This document shows positions 27,868-36,923 of a stretch of 64,000 bases of DNA, one piece after another. Both the position numbers and the translations under genes were made by a program. Origin of the DNA: Microvirga sp. VF16. Lineage in GTDB: Bacteria; Pseudomonadota; Alphaproteobacteria; Rhizobiales; Beijerinckiaceae. Numbering within the stretch: the first letter of the stretch is position 1; the number at the start of each line of letters is the position of its first letter. The stretch lies in assembly GCF_016864375.1 (NCBI RefSeq), contig NZ_CP069354.1, positions 1,364,001 to 1,428,000 on the forward strand, read 5' to 3'. The notes under the pieces are model-generated. The model had not been told where the DNA came from, searched no databases, and was given only the letters and a program-made list of their open reading frames with translations.

Positions 27868-28407
27868 TCAGCTGAACGGCCGCGAGGCTGTGATCGTCAA
27901 TGCGAGCTTTCTCAGAAGGTCGGCCAACTGAATTTGCTCTTCCTCGGTCAGTCCCTCAAGCATGGCAGCCTCGATGGCCATATCCTCGCGAAAGGCCTTT
28001 TGCGCAAGCCGAATCCCGTCATCCGTCAACTCGACCGGCAGGCTGCGCCCGTCGCCTTCAGCAGTGGCTCGCCGGATCAGGCCGGCCTTGGCGAGACGGT
28101 TCAGGCGGTCCGTGAGGCCGCCCGACGAGATCATCAGGGAGCGGAACAGTTCCGTCGGGCGCAACCGGTAGGGTGGGCCGGAGCGAAGGAGCGAGAACAG
28201 GACGTCGACTTCCCCGCTGTCCAGATCATGAGCCTTGAATACGGCCTCGATGGGCGGGCGCGCGGTCAGCGTGATCCAGCGCGCGCGTCCCAGGATCGCC
28301 ATGCCACGTGTATCGACCTCCGGGAGTTCTTTTGCCCATTGGGCGCGGCGTTCGTCGATTCCATCCTGAGGTGCTGTCGAGGAGGGGAGTTCAATTTGTC
28401 TTGACAT
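27868..28407 (-). CDS. MarR family transcriptional regulator
   Basis: A 179-residue winged-helix MarR repressor. The recognition region is RPTELFRSLMISSGGLTDRLNRLAKAGLI and the wing AEGDGRSLPVELTDDG. It is divergent from the EamA exporter gene, 94 bp away, and two similar 18-bp dyads lie in the shared gap, one over its own start codon and one over the likely -10 of the exporter. It therefore probably represses both itself and the exporter until an unknown ligand binds. Confidence 0.9.
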   Translation of the reverse strand: MSRQIELPSSTAPQDGIDERRAQWAKELPEVDTRGMAILGRARWITLTARPPIEAVFKAHDLDSGEVDVLFSLLRSGPPYRLRPTELFRSLMISSGGLTDRLNRLAKAGLIRRATAEGDGRSLPVELTDDGIRLAQKAFREDMAIEAAMLEGLTEEEQIQLADLLRKLALTITASRPFS

Positions 28408-28442
28408 CGAGATAATCGCCTATTTATCTTTATATCAAGATA
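28397..28442. promoter_or_regulatory. Two MarR operator-like dyads and exporter promoter
   Basis: Read on the minus strand, TATCTCGATGTCAAGACA (28414-28397) and TATCTTGATATAAAGATA (28442-28425) match at 14 of 18 positions and are each near-palindromic; centres are 28 bp apart. TTGACA at 28401-28406 with a 17-bp spacer to TTATCT at 28424-28429 looks like the exporter promoter, so the second dyad would cover the -10. Confidence 0.7.
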
Positions 28443-28501
28443 ATTTCCTGTCACGCTTCTTGCAATGCCCCGCCGCAGGAAGCCTCCTCGAAGGTGCGTC
28501 T

Positions 28502-29404
28502 ATGATCGCAGCACGTCTCTCCAGTGCCTCGGAATCCGCCATTGGTCTTTTGGGCCTGTGCGGTTTCCTCTTTGCCAGCCGGATCATGATGAACAAGGTG
28601 GCGCTGGATGCAGGGATCCAGCCTTTTCAGCTCGGTGTCTTCGGCAACCTCGCAGCCGGCCTGTTCCTGCTGCCGTGGCTCGCGGCCTTCCGGCAGAAGA
28701 TCCCGACCGCGCCGGAGCATCTCGTGCTGTATGTCGTCCTGGGGCTCGTCAGCTTCGCGGTACCGAGCGTCCTGTCCTATTTCGTGGTCGAGAGGGTAGG
28801 GCCTGCCTACACCTCCATCGTCTATTGCCTGTCGCCGCTGCTCACCATGACCTTTGCGGCGGGCTTAGGAATAGAGCGGATGTTCCTGCGCCGCTTCCTC
28901 GGGATTGTGATCGGCTTCACGGGCATGATCGCCCTGGTTCAGCAGCAGATTTTGCAGATCGATATCGGGCAGCCGGTTTGGGTGGCTGTAGGCCTCGTGA
29001 TCCCGGTCTGTGCGGCAGCGGGCAATATCATCCGCTCGGCTTGGTGGCCGAAGGGCACGTCGGCGCTCGCGTTCTCCTGCGGCGCATCGCTCAGCTCCAG
29101 CGTGATGGTGGCCCTGATGGCACCCGTCTTCGAGACACCGATGGAGTGGCGGTTCGACGACCCCACAATCGTCTCTTGGCTCGTGGGCTTGGGAGCGATG
29201 TCGGCGCTCTCGCAGGTGATGAACTTTCGCCTGCAGCAGATCGCCGGGCCAGTGGTGTTCAGCCAGATCGGCTATTGGGGCACGGGCTTCGGCGTGCTGC
29301 TCGCCGCCGTCCTGTTCGGAGACGTGCTGACGGCTTTGTCCTTCATGGGACTCGCCTGCATCATGGCCGGCGGCATCCTGGCCAACCGCCGCAAGGATGC
29401 GTGA
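28502..29404 (+). CDS. EamA/DMT superfamily transporter
   Basis: A 300-residue inner-membrane exporter of the drug/metabolite transporter superfamily, with about ten hydrophobic helices and the duplicated EamA arrangement. The second half includes RFLGIVIGFTGMIALVQQ, and the C-terminus carries a short basic end (NRRKDA). The ATG at 28502 has GAAGGTG upstream. It is paired head to head with a MarR regulator. The substrate (amino acid, drug or metabolite) cannot be read from sequence. Confidence 0.88.
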   Translation: MIAARLSSASESAIGLLGLCGFLFASRIMMNKVALDAGIQPFQLGVFGNLAAGLFLLPWLAAFRQKIPTAPEHLVLYVVLGLVSFAVPSVLSYFVVERVGPAYTSIVYCLSPLLTMTFAAGLGIERMFLRRFLGIVIGFTGMIALVQQQILQIDIGQPVWVAVGLVIPVCAAAGNIIRSAWWPKGTSALAFSCGASLSSSVMVALMAPVFETPMEWRFDDPTIVSWLVGLGAMSALSQVMNFRLQQIAGPVVFSQIGYWGTGFGVLLAAVLFGDVLTALSFMGLACIMAGGILANRRKDA

Positions 29405-29459
29405 TACTTTGCGAGCAACGAACGGTCACGGATTTGTCTGAGCCGTCACCGCTTCTTGG

Positions 29460-30392
29460 TCAGTCGAACAGGCTCGACACTGAGCTTTCCGTCGCCGTGC
29501 GTCCGATGGCCTCGCCCATGAGCGGGGCGATCGAGATGACGCGGATGTTGTGCGCCACCTTCACGGCCTCGGTCGGCATGATGGAGTCGGTGATCACGAG
29601 CTCCTTCAGTCGGGAGCTGGCAATGCGCGCCACTGCGCCGCCGGACAGGACACCGTGGGTGATATAGGCGTAGACCTCCTTCGCCCCATTGGCGAGGAGG
29701 GCGTCGGCTGCGTTCACCAGGGTACCGCCGGAATCGATGATGTCGTCGACGAGGATGCAGGAGCGGCCGGACACGTCGCCGATGATGTTCATCACTTCGG
29801 ATTCACCGGGGCGCTCACGGCGCTTGTCGACGATCGCGAGCGGCGCATCGATGCGCTTGGCGAGCGCGCGGGCGCGCACGACGCCGCCCACGTCGGGCGA
29901 GACCACCATGCGGTTGCCGCCGTCGAGGTGATCCTTGATGTCGCGTGCCAGGGTGGGGGCGGCGAAAAGATTGTCGGTCGGGATGTCGAAGAAGCCCTGG
30001 ATCTGGCCTGCATGGAGGTCGAGTGTCAGGACGCGGTCGACGCCCGCATGGGTGATGAGATTGGAAACAAGCTTAGCTGAGATCGGGGTGCGGGCGGCGG
30101 GTTTGCGATCCTGCCGCGCGTAGCCGAAATAGGGGATCACCGCCGTGATGCGGCGGGCCGAGGCCCTGCGCAGCGCATCGGTGATGATCAGAAGCTCCAT
30201 CAGGTGGTCGTTCGTGGGGAACGAGGTCGACTGGATGATGAACACATCCTCGCCGCGCACATTCTCCTGAATCTCCACGAAGACTTCCATATCCGCGAAG
30301 CGCCTGACCTGAGCCTTGGCCAACGGGACATTGAGATAGGCGGAGATAGCCTCCGCCAGCGGACGATTGGAATTTCCCGCAACGAGCTTCAT
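29460..30392 (-). CDS. prs: Ribose-phosphate pyrophosphokinase
   Basis: A 310-residue class I PRPP synthase, which makes PRPP from ribose-5-phosphate and [34 protein letters not shown] (ATP loop), [18 protein letters not shown] and the PRPP-binding [14 protein letters not shown] are all intact. The ATG at 30392 is the family start; the longer open frame is not conserved. Its product feeds apt encoded about 11 kb away. It lies upstream of rplY-pth-ychF on the same strand but separated by a regulator/exporter pair. Confidence 0.97.
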   Translation of the reverse strand: MKLVAGNSNRPLAEAISAYLNVPLAKAQVRRFADMEVFVEIQENVRGEDVFIIQSTSFPTNDHLMELLIITDALRRASARRITAVIPYFGYARQDRKPAARTPISAKLVSNLITHAGVDRVLTLDLHAGQIQGFFDIPTDNLFAAPTLARDIKDHLDGGNRMVVSPDVGGVVRARALAKRIDAPLAIVDKRRERPGESEVMNIIGDVSGRSCILVDDIIDSGGTLVNAADALLANGAKEVYAYITHGVLSGGAVARIASSRLKELVITDSIMPTEAVKVAHNIRVISIAPLMGEAIGRTATESSVSSLFD

Positions 30393-30546
30393 GCAAGCAA
30401 CTTTGGCTTCGAGTGACCGATAACACCCGCTGCGCAATGCCATAATCCCTGCACGGCTGGGCGCAAGGCTCTTAGCAGCGATATGAGACCGTCACAATAC
30501 ATGGAAGGCTTCCAATGTGCGGCAAGTTTGGCGTGTCGCCATGCAA

Positions 30547-31068
30547 TCACTGCATCGCAACAGGCGGCTCCTCCCCTGAGATCTCTGCTGTCTGAATAGG
30601 TTCTTCGGGTGTGGCCGTCGTCTCGGACTTGGACGCGGTGAGGAATTCGGCGATCTCGTCCATGCTGGCCTGCGCCAGCTTCGCGAGCGTCGCCTTATCG
30701 AGATCCGAGATGGAGGTTGCAGGGACCGGGCTCGATCCGGCAAGGCGCTTGGCCCGGCGCTTCTGGGAATCGAAGACGTCCCAGACATAGGCCACCTTGG
30801 TTTCCCCGTCCTCGGTCGAGGTCGACAAATAGCCGCGGACCCGGTAGCGAGCCTCGGCACTGGCGCCGACGAGGTCGACCTTGCGGTCGGTGGCGGCGCT
30901 GGTCAGTTCGTCGACGAGAGCAGTGCGGATGGGAGTCGGGGCGCCGTCGATGCTCTCAAGGGCGACCGGGACGCCCTCGGGCGACCCGCTGAACGAGCCC
31001 TGGCAGGCTCCCAGAGCTGCCGTCAGGACAAGAGCGGCAAACCGCCCCGCATGCTTCATCCCGGCCAT
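30547..31068 (-). CDS. Predicted lipoprotein, unknown
   Basis: A 173-residue protein with a lipoprotein signal: basic start, hydrophobic stretch and lipobox L-G-A-C followed by QGS. The mature part has ALVDELTSAATDRKVDLVG and AEARYRVRGYLSTSTEDGETKVAYVWDVFD, a pattern seen in Rhizobiales proteins that bind or sense envelope components. Two starts (31068, 31059) are possible. It lies 63 bp after the BenE-type transporter gene; cotranscription is possible. Confidence 0.75.
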   Translation of the reverse strand: MAGMKHAGRFAALVLTAALGACQGSFSGSPEGVPVALESIDGAPTPIRTALVDELTSAATDRKVDLVGASAEARYRVRGYLSTSTEDGETKVAYVWDVFDSQKRRAKRLAGSSPVPATSISDLDKATLAKLAQASMDEIAEFLTASKSETTATPEEPIQTAEISGEEPPVAMQ

Positions 31069-31130
31069 GAGGGCCCCCGTTCTTGTTCTTCGTAACGAAG
31101 TCTTAAGCTTAACGGAGGCCGCCGTCCAGA

Positions 31131-32291
31131 TCAGGCGGGCTTGCGTAGCCGAAGTGCGAGAGCATCGAGCCCAAGGACAAGAAGGCCCGCCGCCAAGCCC
31201 CAGAAGGCAGAGCCGATGCCGAAGAGCGTCAGGCCGGAGGCCGTGACGGCCAGGGTCAGGACTGCCGGAAAGATTTTCGAGGTGTCTGAAAGGGCTGAAC
31301 TCAAGGCGCCTGCGAAGGCACCCATGAGGGCAAGTCCCGCCACTGTCCGAATAAGCTCGGGAGGCAGGGCGGCGATCAGACCGATCAGGGCTGCGGCGAA
31401 CGCGGCGATGATTACATAGCACAGGGTATAGAATGGCCCGACCATCCAGCGCTTGGCCGGGTCGGGGTGGGTGTCCGGTCCGGTGCAGATTGCCGCCGAG
31501 ATCGCTGCGAGATTGCTAGTATGGGCGCCGAAGAAGGCCGTGACGATCGAGGCAAGGCCGGAAACGGCCAGGATCGGCCGCGATGGCGGGGTGTATCCGT
31601 AGGCCCGCAGAACCGCGAAGCCGGGCAGGTTCTGCGAGGCCATCGTCACCAGAAAGAGCGGAATTCCCAGGCCGATCAGGGCCGTCGGTTCCCAGGCCGG
31701 TTCGATGAAGGTGAGGGAGGACAGGCTCAGGCTGGAGGCAAGAGGTTGAGCCAGGCCGCCCGCGAAGGCTAGCCCAAGGCCCACGAACAGAACGGCCAGG
31801 ACCGCGAAGGCGGCATTGTAGAGGCGAACGACAAGGAAAAGACCGACCAGGGGCAGGACGAGACCGGGCGCGGCTTGCGCACTTTCGAACACCGCCAGGA
31901 CAAAGCGGATGAGAATGCCTGCCAGCATGGCAGCGGCAATCGGCGTGGGGATGCGCCCGATCAGCTGCCCGAACGGCTTGATGAAAGCAGTCAGCACGAT
32001 CAGCCCGCCTGCCAGAATGAACGAGCCGACCGCCGCATGGATGGAGATGCCGCTGGAGGCCGCGATCAACGCGGCACCGGGCGTCGACCATGCGGCAACG
32101 ACGGGAATGCGATAGCGAACGCTGAGGATCCCGCTGATGGCCGCCGTCGCCAGGCACAGGGCCGCGACCCAGGACGAGGTCTGAGCCGCATCGGCACCCA
32201 CCGCCTGGGCAGCCGCGATGATGATGGCGATCGTGCTGCCGAAACCCACCAGGGCCGCGACGACGGCTGATGTGACGATCGACAGGCGCAT
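31131..32291 (-). CDS. BenE family benzoate/proton symporter-like transporter
   Basis: A 386-residue integral membrane protein with about twelve helices matching the BenE family: GFGSTIAIIIAAAQAVGAD at the start, VAAWSTPGAALIAASSG, PTPIAAAMLAGILIRF and SQNLPGFAVLRAYGYTPP. Named members import benzoate with protons, but no benzoate catabolic genes are nearby, so the substrate here is uncertain. It is divergent from uvrC with a 111-bp gap. Confidence 0.88.
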   Translation of the reverse strand: MRLSIVTSAVVAALVGFGSTIAIIIAAAQAVGADAAQTSSWVAALCLATAAISGILSVRYRIPVVAAWSTPGAALIAASSGISIHAAVGSFILAGGLIVLTAFIKPFGQLIGRIPTPIAAAMLAGILIRFVLAVFESAQAAPGLVLPLVGLFLVVRLYNAAFAVLAVLFVGLGLAFAGGLAQPLASSLSLSSLTFIEPAWEPTALIGLGIPLFLVTMASQNLPGFAVLRAYGYTPPSRPILAVSGLASIVTAFFGAHTSNLAAISAAICTGPDTHPDPAKRWMVGPFYTLCYVIIAAFAAALIGLIAALPPELIRTVAGLALMGAFAGALSSALSDTSKIFPAVLTLAVTASGLTLFGIGSAFWGLAAGLLVLGLDALALRLRKPA

Positions 32292-32402
32292 GACGGACTC
32301 CGCTGAGTTCTCAAGAGCTTAGCCGTTTAGACCGAATGACAGGGCTACGCCAGTTCGTCGGCGGCACTTTCCCCCGGACTCCCGAGCCCTTAAATCTCTC
32401 CC

Positions 32403-34406
32403 ATGAGTCGCAACACCACCAATGACGTCCCGCCGGATATCCTGGACAATGAGGAAGACGATGAGACGGTCGCCGTCGAAAGCGGCTCGGATGTCGAATT
32501 CGATCTGGAGGCCCATCCGGGCTCGGTCCAGCGCGGCACCGAGGTCATCCGGCATTTCTGGAATACCCTTCCCAATGCGCCCGGCGTCTATCGCATGCTC
32601 GATACGAAGGGCGACGTACTCTATGTCGGCAAGGCGAAGAGTTTAAAAAACCGCGTCGGCTCCTATGCGCGGGGCCAGGCGCATTCGAACCGCATCGCCC
32701 GCATGATCGGCGAAACCACGTCGATGGAATTCGTCACCACGGCGACGGAGACCGAGGCTCTGCTGCTCGAGGCCAATCTCATCAAGCAGCTCAAGCCCCG
32801 CTACAACGTGCTTTTGCGGGACGACAAGTCGCTTCCCTATATCCTGCTCACCGCCGATCACGAGGCGCCGCAGCTCGTGAAGCATCGCGGCGCGAGGAAG
32901 CGCAAGGGCGATTATTACGGCCCCTTCGCCAGTGTCTGGGCGGTGAACCGCACCATCAATGCGCTGCAGCGCGCGTTCCTGCTGCGCTCCTGCAACGACA
33001 GCTATTACGAGAACCGCACGCGACCCTGTCTGCTGTTCCAAATCAAACGCTGCTCGGGGCCCTGCACGAACGAGATTTCGTCGGAGGATTATGCCGAACT
33101 CGTCTCCGAGGCGCGCGCCTTTCTGTCGGGCAAGTCCAACGCGGTGAAGCAACGCATCACGGATGAGATGCAAGCGGCGGCCGAAGAACTCGAATTCGAG
33201 CGCGCCGCGCGCTGCCGCGACCGCTTGGCCGCATTGTCGGCCATTCAGGGCGTGCAGGGCATCAATACCCAGTCGGTCGAGGAGGCGGATGTCTTTGCAG
33301 TCGACGAGCAGGCGGGGCAGTTCTGCGTCGAGGTGTTCTTCTTCCGCAACTGGCAGAACTGGGGCAACCGCGCTTACTTTCCGAAGGCCGACAAGTCCAT
33401 GAGCCGGGAGGAGGTTCTGGGCTCCTTCCTCTCGCAGTTTTATGACGACAAGCCGGCTCCGCGCCTCATCCTGCTCTCGCACGAGATCGAGGATGCCGAG
33501 CTCATGGCGGCGGCGCTTTCCACGCGCGCCGAGACCAGGGTCGAGATCCATACGCCCCAGCGCGGCGAGCGGCGCCAGCTCATCGAATATGTGCTGCGCA
33601 ATGCCCGTGAGGCGCTCGGCCGGCGGCTTGCGGATACCTCCTCGCAGCAGAAGCTTCTCGTGTCTCTGGGCCAGGCTTTTGGGTTGCCGAAGGTGCCGAA
33701 GCGCGTGGAAGTCTATGATAACTCCCACATCATGGGCACCAACGCGGTCGGCGCCATGGTGGTGGCTGGTGCCAATGGCTTCATGAAGCAGCATTACCGT
33801 ACCTTCAATATGAAGTCCGAAGATCTGAAGCCAGGCGACGATTACGGCATGATGCGCGAGATGCTGCAGCGCCGCTTCGCCCGGCTGGTGAAGGAGGAGC
33901 CGCGAGGCGCGGAAACAGATGGGCAGGTAGGCGATGATTCGTTTCCCGCCTGGCCGGACCTGGTCCTGATCGACGGCGGTAAGGGACAGCTTGAGGCCGC
34001 CCGGCAAGCCCTGGCGGAAGTTGGCGTCAGCGAGGACGACGTCGCCCTGATCGGCATCGCCAAGGGCCGTGATCGGGACGCCGGGCGCGAAACTTTCTTC
34101 AAGCCGGGCGAGCCGCCCTTCAAGATGCCGCCACGCGACCCAGCGCTCTATTTCGTGCAGCGCCTGCGGGATGAGGCTCACCGCTTCGCCATCGGCGCCC
34201 ACCGGGCCAAACGCAAGAGGGAACTGGTGAAGAATCCGCTCGACGAGATCCCCGGTATCGGGCCGACGCGCAAGCGGGCACTCCTGCACCATTTCGGGAC
34301 CGTCAAGGCAATCCAGCGCGCGGCCCTGGAGGACCTGATAAAGGCTCCCGGGGTGAATGCCGCAACGGCCCGCGCGATCTATGACTTTTTCCACGAGCGG
34401 GGATAG
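32403..34406 (+). CDS. uvrC: Excinuclease ABC subunit C
   Basis: A 667-residue UvrC, which makes both incisions in nucleotide excision repair. The GIY-YIG nuclease ([20 protein letters not shown]) begins near residue 60, after an acidic N-terminal extension of about 45 residues. A UVR helix hairpin ([15 protein letters not shown]) binds UvrB, an RNase H-like nuclease follows ([26 protein letters not shown]), and a helix-hairpin-helix pair ([17 protein letters not shown]) ends the protein. I see no LexA box upstream. Confidence 0.97.
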   Translation: MSRNTTNDVPPDILDNEEDDETVAVESGSDVEFDLEAHPGSVQRGTEVIRHFWNTLPNAPGVYRMLDTKGDVLYVGKAKSLKNRVGSYARGQAHSNRIARMIGETTSMEFVTTATETEALLLEANLIKQLKPRYNVLLRDDKSLPYILLTADHEAPQLVKHRGARKRKGDYYGPFASVWAVNRTINALQRAFLLRSCNDSYYENRTRPCLLFQIKRCSGPCTNEISSEDYAELVSEARAFLSGKSNAVKQRITDEMQAAAEELEFERAARCRDRLAALSAIQGVQGINTQSVEEADVFAVDEQAGQFCVEVFFFRNWQNWGNRAYFPKADKSMSREEVLGSFLSQFYDDKPAPRLILLSHEIEDAELMAAALSTRAETRVEIHTPQRGERRQLIEYVLRNAREALGRRLADTSSQQKLLVSLGQAFGLPKVPKRVEVYDNSHIMGTNAVGAMVVAGANGFMKQHYRTFNMKSEDLKPGDDYGMMREMLQRRFARLVKEEPRGAETDGQVGDDSFPAWPDLVLIDGGKGQLEAARQALAEVGVSEDDVALIGIAKGRDRDAGRETFFKPGEPPFKMPPRDPALYFVQRLRDEAHRFAIGAHRAKRKRELVKNPLDEIPGIGPTRKRALLHHFGTVKAIQRAALEDLIKAPGVNAATARAIYDFFHERG

Positions 34407-34533
34407 GCATGAACGTCGATTTCCGGGAAAGACAGGCTGATCTCACATTGCCGTGTTTGCCGAATGACGATGGTGTGCAACCGGGGTCTGTCCGATTGAC
34501 GGACGGACCGTCCTCATGCTTCCTGCAGGTGTT

Positions 34534-35130
34534 ATGAAGACTGTTTCCGCCTTTAGCCGCTCGAAGGCTTTCAACCTTGCGAACATGCTGACCTATGGTC
34601 GGCTCGCTGCGGTCCCGGCCGTGGTCGGTCTCCTGTTCTGGCCGGAAGACCATTGGTCCCGCTGGCTGGCCCTGATCGTGTTCGCCCTGGCGGCGATCAC
34701 CGATTACCTCGACGGCTATGTGGCGCGCGCCTTCGCCCAGCAATCGGCCCTGGGGCGCATGCTCGACCCCATCGCCGACAAGCTTCTGGTCGCCGCAAGC
34801 CTGCTCATGCTGGTGTCGGACGGGACGATCCAAGGGGTGTCCATCTGGGCCGCCATCGTCATCCTCTGCCGCGAAATCCTGGTCTCGGGCCTGCGCGAGT
34901 TCCTCGCCGAGCTGAAGGTCAGCGTCCCCGTCAGCCGGGTCGCCAAGTGGAAAACGACCCTCCAGCTCGTGGCCTTGGGCTTCCTGATCGCGGGACCGGC
35001 GGGCGAGACCGTTCTGCCCAACAACACCCTTATCGGCACGATCCTTCTGTGGATCGCCGCCATCCTGACGATCTATACCGGATGGGACTACTTCAAGAAC
35101 GGCATCCACCACCTCATGGACGAGGGCTAG
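34534..35130 (+). CDS. pgsA: CDP-diacylglycerol-glycerol-3-phosphate 3-phosphatidyltransferase
   Basis: A 198-residue inner-membrane enzyme of phosphatidylglycerol synthesis. The CDP-alcohol phosphotransferase signature is complete: D-x-x-D-G-x-x-A-R then G-x-x-x-D-x-x-x-D, in DYLDGYVAR and LGRMLDPIADK. Several hydrophobic helices surround it. I choose the ATG at 34534, preceded by GCAGGTG; another at 34516 adds six residues. It begins pgsA-moaD-moaE, with moaD five bases after its stop. Confidence 0.94.
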   Translation: MKTVSAFSRSKAFNLANMLTYGRLAAVPAVVGLLFWPEDHWSRWLALIVFALAAITDYLDGYVARAFAQQSALGRMLDPIADKLLVAASLLMLVSDGTIQGVSIWAAIVILCREILVSGLREFLAELKVSVPVSRVAKWKTTLQLVALGFLIAGPAGETVLPNNTLIGTILLWIAAILTIYTGWDYFKNGIHHLMDEG

Positions 35131-35135
35131 AGCCT

Positions 35136-35387
35136 ATGAAGCTCGTCTATTTCGCCTGGGTGCGGGAGCGGGTCGGCCGGACGGACGAGGAGATCGAGCT
35201 TCCCGAAGGCATCGACACCGTCGCGGAGCTGGTGCGCTGGCTGAGGGGGCGGGGCGAGGAATACGAATATGCCTTCGAGAACGAAGGCATCGTCCGTGCC
35301 GCCATCGACCATGTTCACGTCAAACCCGAGGCCCGGGTCGCGGGGGCGCGCGAGATCGCCTTCTTTCCGCCGATGACGGGCGGCTAG
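35136..35387 (+). CDS. moaD: Molybdopterin synthase small subunit
   Basis: An 83-residue ubiquitin-like MoaD, the sulfur carrier of molybdopterin synthase. The Y-F-A-W-V-R-E-R start, FFPPMTGG end and C-terminal Gly-Gly (site of adenylation and thiocarboxylation) are diagnostic. It lies five bases after pgsA and 22 bp before moaE, its enzyme partner. Confidence 0.95.
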   Translation: MKLVYFAWVRERVGRTDEEIELPEGIDTVAELVRWLRGRGEEYEYAFENEGIVRAAIDHVHVKPEARVAGAREIAFFPPMTGG

Positions 35388-35409
35388 CTCCTGCGAGGGG
35401 CCGAACGCT

Positions 35410-35865
35410 ATGGCAGCCACTATCCGCATTCAGGCTGAGCCGTTCGATGCCGCCGTCGAGACGGCAGCCCTCACCGGAGGGAGGGCGGATATCGGGGCCG
35501 TAGTGGCCTTTACCGGCCTGTGTCGGGATGAGGGCGGGCGGCTCGCGGCCCTCGAACTTGAGCATTATCCCGGCATGGCGGAGGCCGAGATCGCCCGTAT
35601 TGCCGCGCAGGCGCAAACCCGCTGGTCGCTTCTCGGCCTCACTGTCATCCACCGCTTCGGCAGGATCATGCCGGGCGAGGAGATCGTGCTCGTGCTTACG
35701 GCCAGCGCCCACCGTCAGGCGGCCTTCGAGGCCGCCTCGTTCCTGATGGATTACCTGAAAACCCACGCACCGTTCTGGAAGCGCGAGCATCTCAAGGACG
35801 GAACGGTCGGAGCCTGGATCGAGGCCAAGGAGGCCGACGACCGGGCGGCGGAGAGGTGGTGCTAA
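35410..35865 (+). CDS. moaE: Molybdopterin synthase catalytic subunit
   Basis: A 151-residue MoaE, which with MoaD inserts two sulfurs into precursor Z to make molybdopterin. Family features include GAVVAFTGLCRDEGG, LELEHYPGMAE, VIHRFGRIMPGEEIVLV and the C-terminal FWKREHLKDGTVGAWIEA, where the lysines shape the active site. It ends the pgsA-moaD-moaE run. A signal-peptide protein gene follows after 66 bp. Confidence 0.96.
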   Translation: MAATIRIQAEPFDAAVETAALTGGRADIGAVVAFTGLCRDEGGRLAALELEHYPGMAEAEIARIAAQAQTRWSLLGLTVIHRFGRIMPGEEIVLVLTASAHRQAAFEAASFLMDYLKTHAPFWKREHLKDGTVGAWIEAKEADDRAAERWC

Positions 35866-35931
35866 TCTGCGCTTGACGCGGCCTCGCGACAGGATGAGCA
35901 TCTTCCGTGAAATGACATACGGAGGCGTCTC

Positions 35932-36186
35932 ATGCGCAGCGTCGTTGTCTTTCTAAGCCTGATCGCCGCAGCCCCGGCTCTGGCCCATGAGGTGCCGATG
36001 TCCCACACGGCTCAGGCTCCTGCTCACAACCCGCTCGATTGTTATTGCCGTGCCCAGGGCAAGATGTTCGCGCCTGGGGAGAAGGTCTGCCTCAAGACCG
36101 CCGAGGGGCCCAAGCTGGCGCAGTGCCAGATGGAAATCAACGTGATGTCCTGGAGCATCACGGAAGTGCCCTGCCCGGAGACATGA
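35932..36186 (+). CDS. Small secreted cysteine-rich protein, unknown
   Basis: An 84-residue protein with a clear signal peptide (MRSVVVFLSLIAAAPALA, cut before HEV). The mature part of about 65 residues has five cysteines (CYC, VC, QC, PC) and the motifs PLDCYCRAQGKMFAPGEKVCL and MSWSITEVPC, likely forming disulfides in the periplasm. ACGGAGG precedes the ATG. I do not recognise a named family. Confidence 0.75.
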   Translation: MRSVVVFLSLIAAAPALAHEVPMSHTAQAPAHNPLDCYCRAQGKMFAPGEKVCLKTAEGPKLAQCQMEINVMSWSITEVPCPET

Positions 36187-36189
36187 AAA

Positions 36190-36212
36190 ACGCTGCCGGG
36201 GCTCGGCAGCGT
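36190..36212 (-). terminator. Terminator of the 33-residue gene (minus)
   Basis: ACGCTGCCG and CGGCAGCGT form a 9-bp stem around five bases; on the minus strand TTTTTC follows. It ends transcription coming from the small gene at 36266-36367 and may also cap the plus-strand secreted-protein gene. Confidence 0.8.
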
Positions 36213-36265
36213 GGAGGCAAGGGAGGATCGCTTTTTCGCCCGATCCGAGGCGATAAGGTGCTGCC

Positions 36266-36367
36266 TTAAAAGAGACCGGTTACGACAACGAGAATATAGG
36301 AAAAGGATACGCAGACAGCCGCGATGTTGAGCTTGGACGCCCAGTCCAGATTCGATGTCAGGTTCAT
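36266..36367 (-). CDS. Single-helix membrane miniprotein of 33 residues
   Basis: A 34-codon frame encoding a polar start (MNLTSNLDWASKLN) and one hydrophobic helix of about 18 residues (AAVCVSFSYILVVVTGLF) to the end. GGGGC lies close upstream of the ATG and an intrinsic terminator (36190-36212) stands 54 bp downstream on the same strand, so it looks like its own transcription unit. Such short one-helix proteins often bind larger membrane complexes, but no partner is indicated. Function unknown. Confidence 0.5.
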   Translation of the reverse strand: MNLTSNLDWASKLNIAAVCVSFSYILVVVTGLF

Positions 36368-36730
36368 CGGAGCCCCTATCTCTGAAGGGGTTTGGACCCC
36401 CTCTCTGAATGGATAGGTACGCTATCAAACCTCTACGGCCCTGAGAAGCGTCTCGCAGGGGGTATAGGGAGCTTAGCTGCGGTCGATGTAATCGTTAACA
36501 AAAATTTAAGCCATTGTTTTTCTACGCAAAATTTTTGCGAAACTCTCGGCGAAAAAAGTTCCTGCTCAATTCTGTCGCACCCACTGTCAACGTGAATCAG
36601 TTGCAAAAGGCGCCCGAAATTCTCGAATCGAACTCACTGGAGCACAGGATCGAGAGCGCTGAACATGCAGGAGGATCTCTTCCCTCCGCTGCGCTCCGGC
36701 GGGGAAGACACCAACTCCCGCCCCCTCCGC
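36368..36730. other. Gene-poor AT-rich segment
   Basis: Non-coding. A hairpin GGGGT-TTGG-ACCCC lies at about 36387-36400 in the leader of the 33-residue gene. From about 36490 to 36600 the sequence is much richer in A and T than the surroundings and holds a CGCAAAA/TTTTGCG palindrome near 36525. Open frames on both strands here have no protein-like sequence. Confidence 0.4.
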
Positions 36731-36838
36731 CGTCATCCCCGTCCCCGGACTTGATCCGGGGATCAGACCCGGGGATCCACGCCTTTGCAGCGCTGCGGTT
36801 CCGAAGACGGGATGGCCGGCACGAGGCCGGCCATGACG
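36731..36838. repeat. Mosaic intergenic repeat (left copy)
   Basis: Starts with CGTCAT and ends with ATGACG. Internal palindromes include CCCCGGACTTGATCCGGGG and GGCCGGCACGAGGCCGGCC. The pattern is typical of repeats dispersed in Rhizobiales intergenic DNA; chance open frames through it are not genes. A related copy is at 37270. Confidence 0.8.
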
Positions 36839-36888
36839 TCGGGGAGAGGGTCGGCAGAGCAGAGCAATGTTATGTTCATCTTTTGTTC

Positions 36889-36917
36889 TTGACAAGGTTC
36901 CTAGCCTTAGCTATATC
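36889..36917 (+). promoter_or_regulatory. Strong sigma-70-type promoter
   Basis: TTGACA at 36889-36894, a 17-bp spacer, and TATATC at 36912-36917. No protein-coding gene with a credible start follows for over 500 bp, so it most likely drives the candidate RNA downstream. Confidence 0.65.
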
Positions 36918-36923
36918 ATTGCC

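Noticed and set aside
32643..34394. 583-codon minus-strand frame opposite uvrC
   Set aside because: Shadow of UvrC; the uvrC frame carries all catalytic motifs.
34409..34540. 43-codon frame between uvrC and pgsA
   Set aside because: No good ribosome site and no protein-like pattern; overlaps the pgsA start.
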